From contig DJYL01000074.1 of the NCBI GenBank assembly GCA_002448495.1, positions 1-6,676 of the forward strand: a DNA stretch of 6,676 nt. Direction: 5' to 3'. The position numbers and the translations under genes were made by a program. The notes under the pieces were generated by a model. That model was given only the letters and a program-made list of their open reading frames with translations, searched no databases and had not been told where the DNA came from. Position 1 is the first letter of the stretch. The number at the start of each line of letters is the position of its first letter. This document shows, piece after piece, positions 6,120 through 6,676 of this stretch. The stretch comes from Pseudoselenomonas ruminantium. Lineage in GTDB: Bacteria; Bacillota; Negativicutes; Selenomonadales; Selenomonadaceae.

Positions 6120-6676
6120 ATGAACTTCTTGAGCAAGAAAAAGAGCCTTTTGATTGCTGCCGCTATGAGCGTATCTTTCATGACGGCTCCGCTCACCACC
6201 AGCCACGCTGCTGATGTTCCGGCAAATTACACGCAGGAACAGCTGAACAATGAGTTGGGCATGGCCGTAGCTTGGTTCCAGAACTCTGCTGAGTACCGCG
6301 AACTTTGCTATCAGGCTTACAACACGGCACTTGACCGCGTAGCTTACGCCGTTGCCCATCACAAGAAGGGTGACAAGCCGCTGGCTATCGTTCTGGATGC
6401 CGATGAAACGGTACTCGACAACAGTGCATTTGAAGCTGGCCTCGTTGGTACGGGCAACAGCTACAGCAATGCAACCTGGGATGAATGGTGCGCAGCTGCC
6501 AAAGCCACGGCTATGCCGGGTGCAGCAGAATATCTGCAGGCGGTTGACAAGCTGGGTGTGGAAATCTTCTATGTCACCAACCGCAGCATGAAAACCCAGT
6601 ACGAAGGTTCTGCAAAGAACATGAAAGCGATCGGCTTCCCGCAGGTTGATAAGAAGCATATGCTTTTGAAGACCGA
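6120..6676 (+). CDS. Secreted class C acid phosphatase, 5'-nucleotidase e(P4) type (3' end missing)
   Basis: HAD-superfamily phosphatase expected outside the cytoplasmic membrane, removing phosphate from nucleoside monophosphates and related phosphoesters. The first 185 residues are in the window; the family is usually about 250-280. Signal peptide MNFLSKKKSLLIAAAMSVSFMTAPLTTSHA, likely cut after Ala30. The segment AWFQNSAEYRELCYQAYNTALD (51-72) is typical of the e(P4) N-terminus. HAD motif I is VLDADETVLDN with nucleophile Asp93 and acid/base Asp95; motif II is FYVTNR with Thr153. The cap aromatic/acidic stretch WDEWCAAAKATAMPGA follows the family pattern. Motifs III and IV lie beyond the edge and cannot be checked. 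H. influenzae e(P4) is a lipoprotein, but there is no lipobox cysteine at this cleavage region, so a soluble or otherwise attached form is inferred. It is divergent from the secreted nuclease, suggesting joint nucleic-acid scavenging. Confidence 0.92.
   Translation, partial: MNFLSKKKSLLIAAAMSVSFMTAPLTTSHAADVPANYTQEQLNNELGMAVAWFQNSAEYRELCYQAYNTALDRVAYAVAHHKKGDKPLAIVLDADETVLDNSAFEAGLVGTGNSYSNATWDEWCAAAKATAMPGAAEYLQAVDKLGVEIFYVTNRSMKTQYEGSAKNMKAIGFPQVDKKHMLLKT

Noticed and set aside
1..6676. Mobile element, CRISPR array, tRNA or rRNA
   Set aside because: No transposase or integrase, no spaced direct repeats, and no tRNA T-loop or rRNA-like stretch was seen on either strand.

Overview
The window looks like the chromosome of a Negativicutes bacterium (Gram-negative-type Firmicutes such as Selenomonas, Mitsuokella or Megamonas). 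This placement is inferred from protein style and gene order, not from a marker gene. The block ftsE-ftsX-murein hydrolase-C-terminal processing protease has a Firmicutes flavour. The secreted e(P4)-type acid phosphatase and the ExeM-like nuclease are more common in bacteria with an outer membrane or in scavengers of extracellular nucleic acid. Ribosome binding sites are clear AAGGAG/GGGGAGG types, and both TTG and ATG starts are used.

Left half (1-3840, + strand): a tight cell-envelope operon. The 3' part of ftsE (cut by the window edge) overlaps ftsX by 11 nt. ftsX is followed after 1 nt by a secreted coiled-coil/M23 (LytM) peptidase, and 24 nt later by a membrane-anchored S41 protease with a PDZ domain. 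FtsEX is an ABC-type complex that transmits ATP hydrolysis across the membrane to a coiled-coil murein hydrolase partner. The next gene in the operon is the obvious candidate for that partner, and its catalytic residues are intact. The S41 protease may process or turn over envelope proteins, possibly including this hydrolase. The operon ends at a strong hairpin with A and T tracts on both sides. It also serves the convergent nuclease gene.

Right half (3844-6676): two divergent genes for secreted nucleic-acid scavenging enzymes. On the - strand is a 610-aa exported endonuclease/exonuclease/phosphatase-fold nuclease with an N-terminal OB-fold-like region. On the + strand, running off the window, is an exported HAD-superfamily class C acid phosphatase of the e(P4) type. 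Together they could convert extracellular DNA or RNA to nucleotides and then to nucleosides plus phosphate.

The 443-nt divergent intergenic region (5677-6119) is the most information-rich non-coding part. It holds a near-consensus promoter for the nuclease (TTGACA-17-TACAAT) with an inverted repeat across its -10. It also holds a perfect 9+2+9 palindrome placed about 61 nt upstream of the predicted start of the phosphatase transcript, a TATAAT box with no good -35, and a long (~219 nt) phosphatase leader with a hairpin and a possible short upstream reading frame. No RNA genes, mobile elements or CRISPR arrays were seen.
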